Of a stretch of 64,000 nucleotides of DNA, positions 25,660 to 35,172 are shown piece after piece; within the stretch, counting starts at the first letter, position 1, and the number at the start of each line of letters is the position of its first letter. The notes below the pieces were generated by a model. It was not told where the DNA came from, did not search any database, and saw only the letters and a program-made list of their open reading frames with translations. Source of the stretch: Vibrio galatheae (GTDB taxonomy: Bacteria; Pseudomonadota; Gammaproteobacteria; Enterobacterales; Vibrionaceae); assembly GCF_000967545.1 (NCBI RefSeq), contig NZ_JXXV01000014.1, forward strand, positions 124,001 to 188,000. Reading direction: 5' to 3'. The position numbers and the translations under genes were made by a program.

Positions 25660-28600
25660 ATGTTTGCGTTGATTGATGCGGCACTCTCTCGTACTCGTAC
25701 CATGATGGTATTGCTGGTATTTATCTTGGTTGCTGGGGTAGGCACTTACCTAACGATACCTAAAGAATCGAGTCCGGATATTACCATTCCGATTATCTAT
25801 GTTTCGGTTGGGCATCAGGGGATTTCTCCGTCCGACGCTGAGCGATTGCTGGTGCGTCCGATAGAGCAAGAGCTGAGATCGATAGAAGGAGTCAAGGAGA
25901 TGACTTCTACCGCTTCTGAAGGTCATGCCTCGGTGATGCTCGAGTTCAGTGTTGGTGTTGATCTGAACAAAGCGATGGCAGATGTACGTGAAGCCGTCGA
26001 TCTCGCCAAACCTAAATTGCCGAGTGACAGCGACGAACCAACGGTTAATGAGGTGACGTTTGCTTCGGAAGAGCCAGCGCTGTCTATCGTTCTCTATGGT
26101 ACGGTGCCAGAGCGTACGATTGTTCATATTGCGCGTCAGTTGAGAGATAAGCTTGAAAGCTATCGTCAGATATTGGAAGTGGACATTGCCGGGGATCGCG
26201 AAGACATTGTTGAGATCATCGTAGATCCGCTATTGATGGAGAGCTACGGCCTAGATCAAGGTGATATCTACAACTTGATCGCACTCAACAACAAAGTCGT
26301 GGCGGCAGGTTTTGTCGACACCGGCTATGGCCGATTTTCTGTTAAAGTGCCGTCAGTATTTGATTCGCTTAAAGATGTTCTTGAATTACCCGTAAAAGTA
26401 GACGGTAAACAAGTGATTACATTTGGTGATGTTGCCACGGTTAGACGTGCATTTCGTGACCCAGAAAGCTATGCCAGATTGGATGGTAAAGCCGCTGTCG
26501 TCCTCGATGTGAAAAAACGTGCAGGGGAAAATATCATTGAAACGGTCGCACTGATTAAAGCGGTGTTGGCTGAAGCGCAACAACGTCCGGATTGGCCAAA
26601 CAACTTGCTTATCAAGTACACGTGGGATCAATCTAAAGACGTTAAAATTATGCTTAACGATCTGCAAAATAACATTTTGTCTGCGATCATTTTGGTGGTT
26701 ATCGTTATTATCGCGATCTTAGGGGTACGCACTGCGTTTTTAGTCGGTGTGTCTATTCCCGGCTCTTTCCTGACAGGCCTTCTGGTCCTGTCTGTGTTTG
26801 GATTAACGGTCAACATCGTGGTGTTGTTCTCGCTAATTATGGCTGTGGGCATGTTGGTTGATGGCGCAATCGTTGTGACTGAGTTTGCTGATCGGCGCAT
26901 GCAAGAGGGAACGCCGAGACGTGAGGCGTATCGTGATGCGGCAAAACGTATGGCGTGGCCAATTACTGCGTCAACGGCGACCACATTGGCCGCCTTTGCG
27001 CCATTACTGTTCTGGCCTGACGTTACTGGTGAGTTTATGAAGTACTTGCCACTGACGCTCATCGCCACTTTGTCCGCTTCGTTGGCGATGGCATTGTTGC
27101 TGGTTCCGGTACTGGGCAGTTTGGTTGGTAGACCTCAGAATGTGACCAAGGCGCAGCGTGCCAAGATGGTCGCGCTTCATGATGGCGATTTTGCAAAGGC
27201 GACGGGTATCACCAAGCTCTATTATCACACGCTTGATATCGCTATTCGCCATCCATTAAAAATACTGTTGAGTGCTATTTTACTGTCTGTTGGTGTTGGT
27301 TTTACTTATGCCAAAGCAGGGCTGGGGGCGGAATTTTTCCCTGAGGTTGATCCCCCTTTCTTTACGGTCAAAGTGCGTTCATATGGCGATCTGTCACTGG
27401 ATGAAAAAGATGTCATCATGCGCGACATTGAAGCTGTGATGATCGGCCGCGATGAATTTGAAAGTGTGTACACTAAAACCGGTGGTGATGACGAGATCGG
27501 CCAGATTCAGATCACGCCCGTCGATTGGCAATATCGTCGCAGCGTCAAAGCGATTATCGAAGAGCTCAAACAACAAACGGATCATTATGCTGGAGTCGAG
27601 ATAGAGTATAAATTTCCAGATGCAGGGCCGCCGGTTGAGCACGACTTAGTGATCGAATTGTCAGCGCGCATTCCGGATGAATTGGATGGTGCTGCCAAGT
27701 TAGTTAGGCAATGGGCTGATAACTATCCGGCATTTACCAACCTCAGCGATACCTCAAGTAAAGATGGCATAGATTGGCAAATCGATATTCGTCGTGATGA
27801 CGCTTCGCGTTTTGCCGCCGATGCAACCTTGGTGGGCAATACCGTCCAGTTTGTTACTAACGGATTAAAAATCGGTGATTACTTACCTGATGATGCGACG
27901 GAAGAGGTCGACATTCTGGTGCGTTACCCAGCAGATAAGCGTGATATCGGCCGGTTTGATCAGTTGCGGGTTAAAACGCCTGCAGGACTGGTGCCTATTA
28001 CCAACTTTGCCACCATTGTCCCGGAGCACAAGCAAGACACGATTCGTCGTATTGATGGTCATAGGGTGACCAATATTATGGCGGATATGAAAGAGGGGTA
28101 TAACCTCGCGTTAGAGTTGCCCAACATTGAGCAAGCTGTCTCACAACTCAACCTGCCTTCGAGTGTTGAGTTTAAAATTCGTGGTCAGAATGAAGAGCAA
28201 GAAAACTCCTCTGCATTTCTAAAAAATGCATTCTTGGTTGCTCTGGTGGTTATGGCGTTAATTTTGATTACCCAGTTCAACAGCTTCTACCAAGCGTTTT
28301 TGATCTTAAGTGCTGTGCTGTTTTCCACGGTCGGAGTTTTTGTGGGCCTACTGGTGTTCCAAAAACCGTTTGGCATCATTATGTCTGGTATCGGCGTGAT
28401 TGCGTTAGCGGGCATCGTGGTCAACAACAATATTGTCTTGATTGATACCTATAACCAGCTTCGTCAGCGAGGTCTGGATAAACGTGAGGCGATACTACGA
28501 ACCGGTGTGCAACGTTTACGACCAGTTATGTTGACCACAGTGACGACGATTTTAGGCTTACTGCCGATGGTGTTAGAGATGAACGTTGACCTGATTAACC

Positions 28601-28776
28601 AAAAAATTGAGTTTGGTGCACCAAGTACTCAGTGGTGGTCGCAATTGGCAACGGCCGTTGCAGGCGGTTTAGCTTTCGCAACTGTGTTGACCTTGGTTCT
28701 GACACCTTGCTTATTGATGCTGGGTCGCGAACACAAGTTAGAGCAGCAAGCCAAGCAAGTGATGGCGGGTGACTAA
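25660..28776 (+). CDS. RND family efflux pump inner-membrane subunit
   Basis: A 1038-residue proton-driven efflux transporter with 12 predicted helices in two repeats, each with a large periplasmic loop. The start follows AGGAGG. TM4 reads MLVDGAIVVTEFADRRMQEG and TM10 reads IVVNNNIVLIDTYNQL. Compared with AcrB, the first proton-relay Asp is kept, the second is Gly and the TM10 Lys is Asn; such variation occurs in non-AcrB HAE-1 branches. It forms an operon with the adaptor gene upstream. Substrates cannot be predicted. No linked repressor gene is visible. Confidence 0.92.
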   Translation: MFALIDAALSRTRTMMVLLVFILVAGVGTYLTIPKESSPDITIPIIYVSVGHQGISPSDAERLLVRPIEQELRSIEGVKEMTSTASEGHASVMLEFSVGVDLNKAMADVREAVDLAKPKLPSDSDEPTVNEVTFASEEPALSIVLYGTVPERTIVHIARQLRDKLESYRQILEVDIAGDREDIVEIIVDPLLMESYGLDQGDIYNLIALNNKVVAAGFVDTGYGRFSVKVPSVFDSLKDVLELPVKVDGKQVITFGDVATVRRAFRDPESYARLDGKAAVVLDVKKRAGENIIETVALIKAVLAEAQQRPDWPNNLLIKYTWDQSKDVKIMLNDLQNNILSAIILVVIVIIAILGVRTAFLVGVSIPGSFLTGLLVLSVFGLTVNIVVLFSLIMAVGMLVDGAIVVTEFADRRMQEGTPRREAYRDAAKRMAWPITASTATTLAAFAPLLFWPDVTGEFMKYLPLTLIATLSASLAMALLLVPVLGSLVGRPQNVTKAQRAKMVALHDGDFAKATGITKLYYHTLDIAIRHPLKILLSAILLSVGVGFTYAKAGLGAEFFPEVDPPFFTVKVRSYGDLSLDEKDVIMRDIEAVMIGRDEFESVYTKTGGDDEIGQIQITPVDWQYRRSVKAIIEELKQQTDHYAGVEIEYKFPDAGPPVEHDLVIELSARIPDELDGAAKLVRQWADNYPAFTNLSDTSSKDGIDWQIDIRRDDASRFAADATLVGNTVQFVTNGLKIGDYLPDDATEEVDILVRYPADKRDIGRFDQLRVKTPAGLVPITNFATIVPEHKQDTIRRIDGHRVTNIMADMKEGYNLALELPNIEQAVSQLNLPSSVEFKIRGQNEEQENSSAFLKNAFLVALVVMALILITQFNSFYQAFLILSAVLFSTVGVFVGLLVFQKPFGIIMSGIGVIALAGIVVNNNIVLIDTYNQLRQRGLDKREAILRTGVQRLRPVMLTTVTTILGLLPMVLEMNVDLINQKIEFGAPSTQWWSQLATAVAGGLAFATVLTLVLTPCLLMLGREHKLEQQAKQVMAGD

Positions 28777-28801
28777 ATTTATTGGTGAGACGCTATAATT
28801 C

Positions 28802-28824
28802 AAGACCCGCATGATGCGGGTCTT
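28802..28824. terminator. Bidirectional terminator between the RND pump and M23 peptidase genes
   Basis: AAGACCCGC (28802-28810), loop ATGAT and GCGGGTCTT (28816-28824) form a perfect 9-bp stem between convergent genes. T-runs are short on both sides. Confidence 0.75.
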
Positions 28825-28829
28825 TATGT

Positions 28830-30116
28830 TTATGGTGTCGCGAGCAATTCACCGTAGCGCTCTAGCTTGGCTAGCCTGAGTTTTGCGTTGGCGATATAGG
28901 TGGTTTTTGCGCCACCCGTTAATGATTTTGACTGGGGTAGCTTCACCGTTCTTGGGTTTTTATGCACACCATTGACTAGGAACTCATAATGGAGGTGAGG
29001 GCCAGTTACGCGACCAGTACCACCAAGGGTTCCGACAGTTTGGCCTTGTTTGACTCTCTGCCCAGTTTTAACTTTGCGGCGTTGTAAGTGAAGGTACTTG
29101 GTGATGTATGTGTTGCTGTGCTTGATAAACACGTAGTTACCATTGTACTGGTTATAGCTAGATTTAATCACGGTACCATCACCTGCAGCCCAAATCGGTG
29201 TTCCGACTGGTGCGGCGTAGTCTGTACCTCGGTGGGCACGAACTTTACCCGTCACTGGGTGGCGACGTGACGGGTTAAAATTAGAGCTTACGCGACGGAA
29301 ATCCAGCGGGGAACGGAGGAAGGCTTTTTTCATCGCACGTCCATTCTCATCGTAATAGTTGCCTGTTTTGTCGTCGAGAATTGCTTTGAACGTATCGCCT
29401 TGGTTTTCAAAAATCGCGGCAATGATTTTGTCTCGACCAACCACTTCACCTTCAACCACTTTCTCTTGATAGAGGATTTTAAACTTGTCGCCACTACGAA
29501 TATCTAACGCAAAGTCGATATCCCAACCAAAAATACCCGCCAATTCCATGATTTGATTTGGCGTTAAGCCTGCGTTTACGCCCGCATTCCAGAAGTTCGA
29601 GCTAATATCTGCTTCGGCATAGTTATATTGATAGTGAAGCTCTTTCTTATCAATGGATGAGGTATAGCCACTCTCTGATTTGGTAATTAGAAAGGTTTCG
29701 TACGGATTGATGACGCGCTGCAGCTGAATTAACTGGTTATTTTCGTCAAATCCCAGTTGGAATGAGTCTCCTGGACGTACGCGGGTTAACTGATTTTCAA
29801 TGTCTTTGCTGGTGGACGTGAGTTGATAGAGCAAGCGTGAAGATAGGCCAGCGCGTTGAAAGAGCAGCGCCATACTGTCGCCAGAACCAATGGTGTGTTT
29901 CTCCCAACGTAGGAAATTTTGTACTGGGGTAGATTCTTGAGACAGCAGCGAATCGAGGTCAATGGATAGGGGGTAGGCTTTCCCTATTTGATAATTGCTC
30001 TCCTCTTGACGGAGATCTTTAGGCGCAGGCAGAAACAATACAACGACGATCAATGCGCTAAATAAGGCGATTAGAGCTCGGTGAACCCAAGGTAGTCGAG
30101 CGAAAAGAGACAACAT
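28830..30116 (-). CDS. M23 family peptidoglycan DD-endopeptidase (MepM/Shy-type)
   Basis: 428 residues with an N-terminal signal anchor (WVHRALIALFSALIVVVLFLP, about residues 10-30), an OapA/LysM-like region (HTIGSGDSMALLFQRAGLSS), and a C-terminal lysostaphin-type M23 domain. Zinc ligands are seen in HRGTDYAAPVGTP (H..D) and GPHLHYEF (HxH). It cuts D-Ala-mDAP cross-links in the periplasm to allow wall expansion. Vibrio has several such Shy endopeptidases; which paralogue this is I cannot say securely. It is divergent from tyrS. Confidence 0.92.
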   Translation of the reverse strand: MLSLFARLPWVHRALIALFSALIVVVLFLPAPKDLRQEESNYQIGKAYPLSIDLDSLLSQESTPVQNFLRWEKHTIGSGDSMALLFQRAGLSSRLLYQLTSTSKDIENQLTRVRPGDSFQLGFDENNQLIQLQRVINPYETFLITKSESGYTSSIDKKELHYQYNYAEADISSNFWNAGVNAGLTPNQIMELAGIFGWDIDFALDIRSGDKFKILYQEKVVEGEVVGRDKIIAAIFENQGDTFKAILDDKTGNYYDENGRAMKKAFLRSPLDFRRVSSNFNPSRRHPVTGKVRAHRGTDYAAPVGTPIWAAGDGTVIKSSYNQYNGNYVFIKHSNTYITKYLHLQRRKVKTGQRVKQGQTVGTLGGTGRVTGPHLHYEFLVNGVHKNPRTVKLPQSKSLTGGAKTTYIANAKLRLAKLERYGELLATP

Positions 30117-30245
30117 CTTATGTCCGTTTTAAAAAATTCAGTAAAAAAGCTTAGCTGTTTAGTCTAACTGGTTTCAAAATGCATCGCTATTCAAGTAAGA
30201 TGTTCAGCTATTATATTTTTGCCAAATCTGTGGGAGTGAACAAGA

Positions 30246-31433
30246 ATGGCGAGTATTGAAGCGGCACTAGCTGAGATTAAGCGCGGTGTTGATGAATTAA
30301 TTCCAGAAGAAGAACTGATTGCTAAATTGAAAGAGGGACGCCCTCTGCGCATCAAACTTGGTGCCGATCCAACAGCACCAGATATTCACTTAGGCCATAC
30401 CGTTATTTTGAACAAGTTACGCGCGTTCCAAGAGCTTGGTCATGATGTCACTTTCCTCATTGGTGACTTCACTGGCATGGTTGGTGATCCTACTGGTAAG
30501 AATACAACTCGTCCACCTCTAACTCGTGAAGACGTACTGCGTAACGCAGAGACGTATAAAGAGCAAGTGTTTAAGATTCTTGATCCAGCAAAAACTAAGA
30601 TTCAATTCAACTCAGAGTGGTTATCTGAGCTAGGTGCAGAGGGTATGATCCGTCTTGCTGCCAACCAAACAGTTGCTCGTATGCTCGAACGTGACGATTT
30701 CAAGAAGCGCTACACTGGAGGTCAACCTATTGCTATTCATGAGTTTATGTATCCACTCCTACAAGGTTATGACTCAGTAGCAATGGAAACGGACGTTGAG
30801 CTTGGCGGTACTGACCAGAAGTTTAACTTGCTGATGGGGCGTGAGCTGCAAAAGGCACACGGTCAAAAACCACAAGTTGTATTGACCATGCCTCTGCTTG
30901 TTGGCCTTGATGGCGAGAAGAAGATGTCTAAATCAGCTCACAACTACATAGGTATCAGCGAAGCGCCGAGCGAAATGTTCGGTAAAATCATGTCGATCTC
31001 TGATGACCTGATGTGGAGCTACTACGAGTTGTTGTCTTTCCGTCCACTTGATGAAGTTGCTGAGCTAAAAGCGGGTGTTGAGGCAGGTAAAAACCCACGT
31101 GATGTTAAAGTCGCTCTGGCTAAAGAGATCATTGCGCGCTTCCACTCTGAGGCCGATGCTGATGCTGCCGAGCAAGAGTTTGTTAACCGTTTTGCTAAGA
31201 ATCAAATTCCAGATGAAATGCCAGAATTTCATTTCGATGCAGGCTTGCCTGTGAGCAACCTGCTAAAAGAAGCGGCCCTGTGTGCGTCTACCTCAGAAGC
31301 GATGCGTATGGTTAAGCAAGGCGCAGCTAAGATTGATGGTGAGAAAGTGGCTGACTCTAAATTCGCACCACAAGCAGGCACTTACGTATTCCAAGTCGGC
31401 AAACGTAAATTTGCTCGTATCACGATCAAGTAA
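30246..31433 (+). CDS. tyrS: Tyrosyl-tRNA synthetase
   Basis: A 395-residue class Ic synthetase. HIGH-type motif [16 protein letters not shown] motif [13 protein letters not shown], tyrosine-binding [20 protein letters not shown], and a C-terminal S4 RNA-binding domain ([20 protein letters not shown]). It belongs to the TyrRS branch with a canonical KMSKS, unlike the E. coli K12 enzyme. The start context GTGGGAGTGAACAAGA gives a usable ribosome site. A separate TyrS paralogue may exist elsewhere, as in V. cholerae. Confidence 0.96.
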   Translation: MASIEAALAEIKRGVDELIPEEELIAKLKEGRPLRIKLGADPTAPDIHLGHTVILNKLRAFQELGHDVTFLIGDFTGMVGDPTGKNTTRPPLTREDVLRNAETYKEQVFKILDPAKTKIQFNSEWLSELGAEGMIRLAANQTVARMLERDDFKKRYTGGQPIAIHEFMYPLLQGYDSVAMETDVELGGTDQKFNLLMGRELQKAHGQKPQVVLTMPLLVGLDGEKKMSKSAHNYIGISEAPSEMFGKIMSISDDLMWSYYELLSFRPLDEVAELKAGVEAGKNPRDVKVALAKEIIARFHSEADADAAEQEFVNRFAKNQIPDEMPEFHFDAGLPVSNLLKEAALCASTSEAMRMVKQGAAKIDGEKVADSKFAPQAGTYVFQVGKRKFARITIK

Positions 31434-31450
31434 CCGCCCAATCGTTGATG

Positions 31451-31476
31451 AAAGCGCCTTCTGGGCGCTTTTTTGT
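31451..31476 (+). terminator. Rho-independent terminator of tyrS
   Basis: AAAGCGCC (31451-31458) pairs with GGCGCTTT (31464-31471), followed by T residues, between tyrS and the convergent dacB. Confidence 0.88.
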
Positions 31477-31483
31477 TTCTAAA

Positions 31484-32905
31484 TTACTTGCTAGGTATTG
31501 CCTGACTGAAATCGACAATATCTTTATAGAACAGAGTTTCGAAGCGAGTAATAGGGGCGGTGGTTGGTTGATCATCGCTCTTTACTTTTACTGGGTGATA
31601 ATCGGCGACAAACTGTACAAACAAAGTACTTGGCTGGCCTGAGTTATCTAAGCCAAAACCTGCCATATTATAACTGCCGTACACTGAACCACTTTTCGCG
31701 ATCAGTTTTCCTTTAACGGGATTGTTTCTCATGCTACGGCGATATTTTAATGTGCCATCAGTTCCTGCTGTTGGCATCAAGGCAATTAACCCCAGCTGTT
31801 GGTCGTGTCGCCAAATATAACGTAAGACTGCGGCCATATTTTGGCTACTAAAACGGTTGTTGCGTGATAAACCTGAGCCATCAGCCATTGGCATATGTTC
31901 GATATCGATACCTGTGTGGCTAAACAAGATTTGTTTGATTGCTTTAACCCCATTGGCAAAGCTTCCTGGTTGAATAAAGAATTTCGCACCAAGAGTTTTG
32001 GTTAGGTTGTCTGCAATGAGGTTGTCAGACTTGGTGAGCATGGTTTTAAGTAATTGGGGTAAATTTTCCGAATGGTGGGTCGCGACGACAACGCCAGATG
32101 TTGTAGGTGAACCAAGCTTAATCGTACCCGTTAAGGTAATATTTAATTGGCTTAGCAGGGTATGAATGATCCGCTGAGTGTATAACGCTGGATCTTGTAC
32201 TGCGAACTTCAGGGGCAACGGCTGAGTGCGGTGTTGTAAGCAGCCTTGGAGTTGATAGTGGTTGTCTGGAGAAGAGAGTAGCTCCAAATCGCATTGAGTA
32301 CTTTCTTGCTCAATGTCAGAGACTGAGTTTGCTGTAGTTGTCACATAAATGGGCTGATGCTCAGGCACATAAACTCGGGTCTTACCATTGTCTTGAGTGT
32401 AAATGGACGCCTGAACACAGTTACCGTCTAACGAAATGGCGCTTGCTGGGGCGCTATAACACACACCCAGTATATCCCATGGCCAGCCGACAGCTCGGTC
32501 ATAACCGGTAAAAGCGCTGTTATCGAGCCAGATATCTCCGTTGATTTTTGTCGTGCCTGTTTTATGTAGTTCACTCAGGAGTTGTTTGAGATCTTGTGTG
32601 GTCAATGTCGGGTCGCCACTAAAACGCACGATAACATCGTCCCCTGATTTTTCTAATTTAGTTTCAAAGTTAAACTCGTCACCTAACTCTAGTTTGGCAG
32701 CGAGTGCGGTCACTAGCTTTAAGGTGCTGGCGGGTGGAAACAATTGGTTCTGATTGTTGGATTGCTCTAAATTCGATTGGCTTTTGAGGGCCTCAATCTT
32801 AATCGCAGCGCGGCTGCCGAGTGGTAATTCATCAATCGGGGTATAGGCCAATGCCAATGTTGGAAAGACGATGAGTAAAGAGAATAGTTTCAAATGGTTG
32901 AACAT
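31484..32905 (-). CDS. dacB: D-alanyl-D-alanine carboxypeptidase/endopeptidase PBP4
   Basis: A 473-residue S13 (class C) penicillin-binding protein. The signal peptide is MFNHLKLFSLLIVFPTLALA (about residues 1-20). The nucleophile serine lies in PASTLKLVTA (SxxK), SDN in MLTKSDNLIADN, and the third box is KSG in LIAKSGSVYGSYN. The large insert between SxxK and SDN is typical of PBP4. It removes or cuts terminal D-Ala and cross-links in the periplasm. Its 3' end converges on tyrS. Confidence 0.94.
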   Translation of the reverse strand: MFNHLKLFSLLIVFPTLALAYTPIDELPLGSRAAIKIEALKSQSNLEQSNNQNQLFPPASTLKLVTALAAKLELGDEFNFETKLEKSGDDVIVRFSGDPTLTTQDLKQLLSELHKTGTTKINGDIWLDNSAFTGYDRAVGWPWDILGVCYSAPASAISLDGNCVQASIYTQDNGKTRVYVPEHQPIYVTTTANSVSDIEQESTQCDLELLSSPDNHYQLQGCLQHRTQPLPLKFAVQDPALYTQRIIHTLLSQLNITLTGTIKLGSPTTSGVVVATHHSENLPQLLKTMLTKSDNLIADNLTKTLGAKFFIQPGSFANGVKAIKQILFSHTGIDIEHMPMADGSGLSRNNRFSSQNMAAVLRYIWRHDQQLGLIALMPTAGTDGTLKYRRSMRNNPVKGKLIAKSGSVYGSYNMAGFGLDNSGQPSTLFVQFVADYHPVKVKSDDQPTTAPITRFETLFYKDIVDFSQAIPSK

Positions 32906-33004
32906 AGACAGTCCGATGCACGCGCTGAGAGAAAACGTTCACCAGTATAGATAGCTCGTTCAAGGAGGGCTAGCGTAAAACGCCAAGTGGCTTGATAATT
33001 GACA

Positions 33005-33032
33005 TAAAAAGGTCTGGCAGGAGCCAGACCTT
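33005..33032 (-). terminator. Rho-independent terminator of ompU
   Basis: AAGGTCTGGC (33009-33018) pairs with GCCAGACCTT (33023-33032) over a 4-nt loop. The minus strand continues with TTTATG after the stem. Confidence 0.88.
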
Positions 33033-33069
33033 ATCAAAGTTGCTTCTATTAGGAGTTGTTAACAACCAA

Positions 33070-34086
33070 TTAGAAAGTGTATTTTACGCCGACACGTACA
33101 GTGTCTTCGTCACCGCTGAAGTCAGCTGCTGTTGCAAGGTTATTTGTATCAATATTGTTGATTAGGTACGCAACGTAGGCATTGATGTTTTTATTAAACG
33201 CGTAATCGCCTGAGATTTCGAAGAAGTCACTCTTGTCTTTAGATTGGCCGCTTTCGTCAATTTCAGTTTTTTGGTAAGCACCCATGACAGTGAAGCCGTT
33301 GCCAAAGCCGTAGGTTACTGCTAATTCAACACCGTTGAAGTCAGAATTAGTCTTGTCATCGATTTCGCCAGTTGTGTAAGTACCAGCAACATATAGCGAA
33401 TCTAGAGTGTAGTTAATACCGGCGATAGCCGCGCTACCAGTACCTTCATTCACACCATCACCGTTGTCACCTGCAGAGTAACCTAGACCGAAGCCTAGAC
33501 CCATAGGTAAGGTGTAGATCGCAGAAACGCCGTAGCCATCTGTATCTTTCTCTTCGCCTGCAAGGTAACTTGCTTTGAACGTTAGGCCGTCAACAAACTC
33601 ACCTGTGTATAGGATCGTGTTGTTGATCTGCTCGTTACCCGCACTAATGAAGGTTTTTTGCGCACCAGTAAAGGTTGTAACGTCAGACATTTGTGAGATT
33701 TGTACAGCAGCCGTATCTTGGCGACCAAAAGAAATAGCGCCAAAGTTACCTTTAAAACCAGCAAATAGGTAACGTTGTTTAAAGTCAGTATTCTGATCAC
33801 CAGCTTCTGTTGAAGAGTTAACACCTTGCTCTGCTTCGTAGAAGCCGAAGCCACTTAGGCTATCTGTGATCTCAGTACTACCGCCAACATTTAAACGGAA
33901 ACGGCTCTTATTGCTCATCGTGCCGTCGATTTTTTCACCGCTGTCTGTACCATTGAAGTCGCCACGGAACTCAGCACGACCACCTACGTTTAGTTCAGTA
34001 CCGTCTTGCTTGTATACGTTGGCGGCGTTTGCGCCAGAAGCCACTGCTGTAGCTGCCACTGCTAAAGCGATTAGAGTCTTATTCAT
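33070..34086 (-). CDS. ompU: Outer-membrane porin OmpU
   Basis: A 338-residue trimeric 16-strand porin. The signal peptide is MNKTLIALAVAATAVASGAN with cleavage near residues 21-22; the mature N-terminus is close to ANVYKQDGTELNVGGRAEFR. The C-terminal strand ends VRVGVKYTF with the terminal Phe needed for BAM assembly. Alternating strand and loop pattern, acidic loops and a position before greA match Vibrio OmpU. In V. cholerae it is activated by ToxR and contributes to bile and antimicrobial-peptide resistance. A long leader (34087-34629 gap) with a small hairpin precedes it. Confidence 0.93.
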   Translation of the reverse strand: MNKTLIALAVAATAVASGANAANVYKQDGTELNVGGRAEFRGDFNGTDSGEKIDGTMSNKSRFRLNVGGSTEITDSLSGFGFYEAEQGVNSSTEAGDQNTDFKQRYLFAGFKGNFGAISFGRQDTAAVQISQMSDVTTFTGAQKTFISAGNEQINNTILYTGEFVDGLTFKASYLAGEEKDTDGYGVSAIYTLPMGLGFGLGYSAGDNGDGVNEGTGSAAIAGINYTLDSLYVAGTYTTGEIDDKTNSDFNGVELAVTYGFGNGFTVMGAYQKTEIDESGQSKDKSDFFEISGDYAFNKNINAYVAYLINNIDTNNLATAADFSGDEDTVRVGVKYTF

Positions 34087-34562
34087 TTTATTATTCCTAA
34101 TTTACTGTCCATAAATAGTCAGGTTGTGAGGAGTGTCTCCTCACTGGAGAGAATCCTCAGAGCATTGGCATATTAGCCCTAATGCATAGTTAAGGATTAT
34201 AGCAAATGCTTGAACTATAAGGGTTAGGCCGCTCTGAACAGGTCAAATAGGTTTTACCCTAAAGTTCCGTGATGAGTTAGTAAAATGATATAAATCAAAT
34301 CTATGAACAGCGTTTTATTGTATGTGAAAAATATCAACTATTTGTTTTTTAAAGACTAACTATTGCTGTTGATAGAGTGGGTGATATAAGAATATTTACT
34401 TTTTTTTAGATTTGGTGTGTCTAAAATGGGAATGAAGTTAAAAATTAACGTATGTTTATCAGTTGCTTGAATGTTATTTTTGTGAAATGGATCACGCAAT
34501 GTGAATTAGAGTGATTTAGACGCCAAGTTTGTTTACACTAGAAGAAATCGATTAGTAACGGT
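34087..34562. promoter_or_regulatory. ompU-greA divergent control region
   Basis: An AT-rich gap of over 450 bp with no credible gene. On the ompU side a perfect inverted repeat GTGAGGA-N5-TCCTCAC (34126-34144) falls in the likely 5' leader of ompU mRNA. A CRP-like site lies at 34481-34496. I could not recognise clear ToxR boxes or fix either promoter. Confidence 0.6.
34481..34496. promoter_or_regulatory. CRP-like site between ompU and greA
   Basis: TGTGA-AATGGA-TCACG matches 9 of 10 conserved CRP positions. It lies 134 bp upstream of the greA start and 395 bp upstream of ompU; which gene it serves is open. Confidence 0.45.
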
Positions 34563-34599
34563 AACTACCTAATCCTCTGGATTGGGTAGTTTTGTTTTG
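34563..34599 (+). terminator. Intrinsic terminator in the greA leader (attenuator)
   Basis: AACTACCTAATCC (34563-34575) pairs over 13 bp (one G-T) with GGATTGGGTAGTT (34579-34591), loop TCT, followed by TTTTGTTTTGT. It ends about 30 nt before the greA ATG. E. coli greA also has a leader terminator that yields short RNAs (GraL), so this may be a functional attenuator. Confidence 0.85.
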
Positions 34600-34629
34600 T
34601 CCAAAGATTACTTTGGAATGAGGTATACA

Positions 34630-35103
34630 ATGGAAAAAGTCCCAATGACACTGCGTGGCGAGAAAAAGCTACGTGAAGAACTCGAAAGACTATTAAAGCT
34701 TCGCCCACAGATCTCTGAAGCAATTGCAGAAGCTCGTGAGTTGGGTGATTTAAAAGAAAACGCGGAATACCATGCTGCTCGTGAAGAACAAGGTATTTGT
34801 GAAGCGCAAATTCGTGATATCGAATACAAGTTATCTGTCGCTCAAGTTATCGACGTGACAAAAATGGACAACACTGGAAAAGTGATTTTCGGTTCAACGG
34901 TAACCTTGATTGATTGCGACACTGAAGAAGAAAAAACGTATCAGATTGTAGGTGATGACGAAGCCGACATTAAAGCAGGGCGTATTTCTGTTAGTTCGCC
35001 AATTGCACGTGGTTTGATTGGTAAAATGGAAGGCGATGAAGTCGTTATTTCTACACCTGGCGGAGATCGTGACTTCGAAATTGACAGCGTAGAGTACATC
35101 TAA
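34630..35103 (+). CDS. greA: Transcription elongation factor GreA
   Basis: 157 residues from the ATG at 34630 ([20 protein letters not shown]), with GAGG seven nt upstream; an in-frame ATG at 34582 lies inside the leader terminator and is rejected. The N-terminal coiled coil carries the tip acidic residues in [20 protein letters not shown]; a C-terminal FKBP-like domain follows ([18 protein letters not shown]). It enters the RNA polymerase secondary channel and promotes transcript cleavage to rescue backtracked complexes. Length equals E. coli GreA (158). Confidence 0.97.
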   Translation: MEKVPMTLRGEKKLREELERLLKLRPQISEAIAEARELGDLKENAEYHAAREEQGICEAQIRDIEYKLSVAQVIDVTKMDNTGKVIFGSTVTLIDCDTEEEKTYQIVGDDEADIKAGRISVSSPIARGLIGKMEGDEVVISTPGGDRDFEIDSVEYI

Positions 35104-35127
35104 ACGGTTGTTCAAAGTCGAGATATC

Positions 35128-35154
35128 AAAAAGGTCGCTTGCGCGACCTTTTTT
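35128..35154. terminator. Bidirectional terminator between greA and yhbY
   Basis: AAAGGTCGC (35130-35138), loop TTGC and GCGACCTTT (35143-35151) with T-run on the plus side and A-run on the other, serving convergent genes. Confidence 0.88.
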
Positions 35155-35172
35155 CATGCTCTGGCAATATAA

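Noticed and set aside
26628-27068. 146-codon frame opposite the RND pump gene
   Set aside because: It is an antisense shadow with no supporting signal.
34582-34629. Longer greA start
   Set aside because: It starts inside the leader terminator hairpin; the ATG at 34630 has GAGG and matches E. coli GreA.
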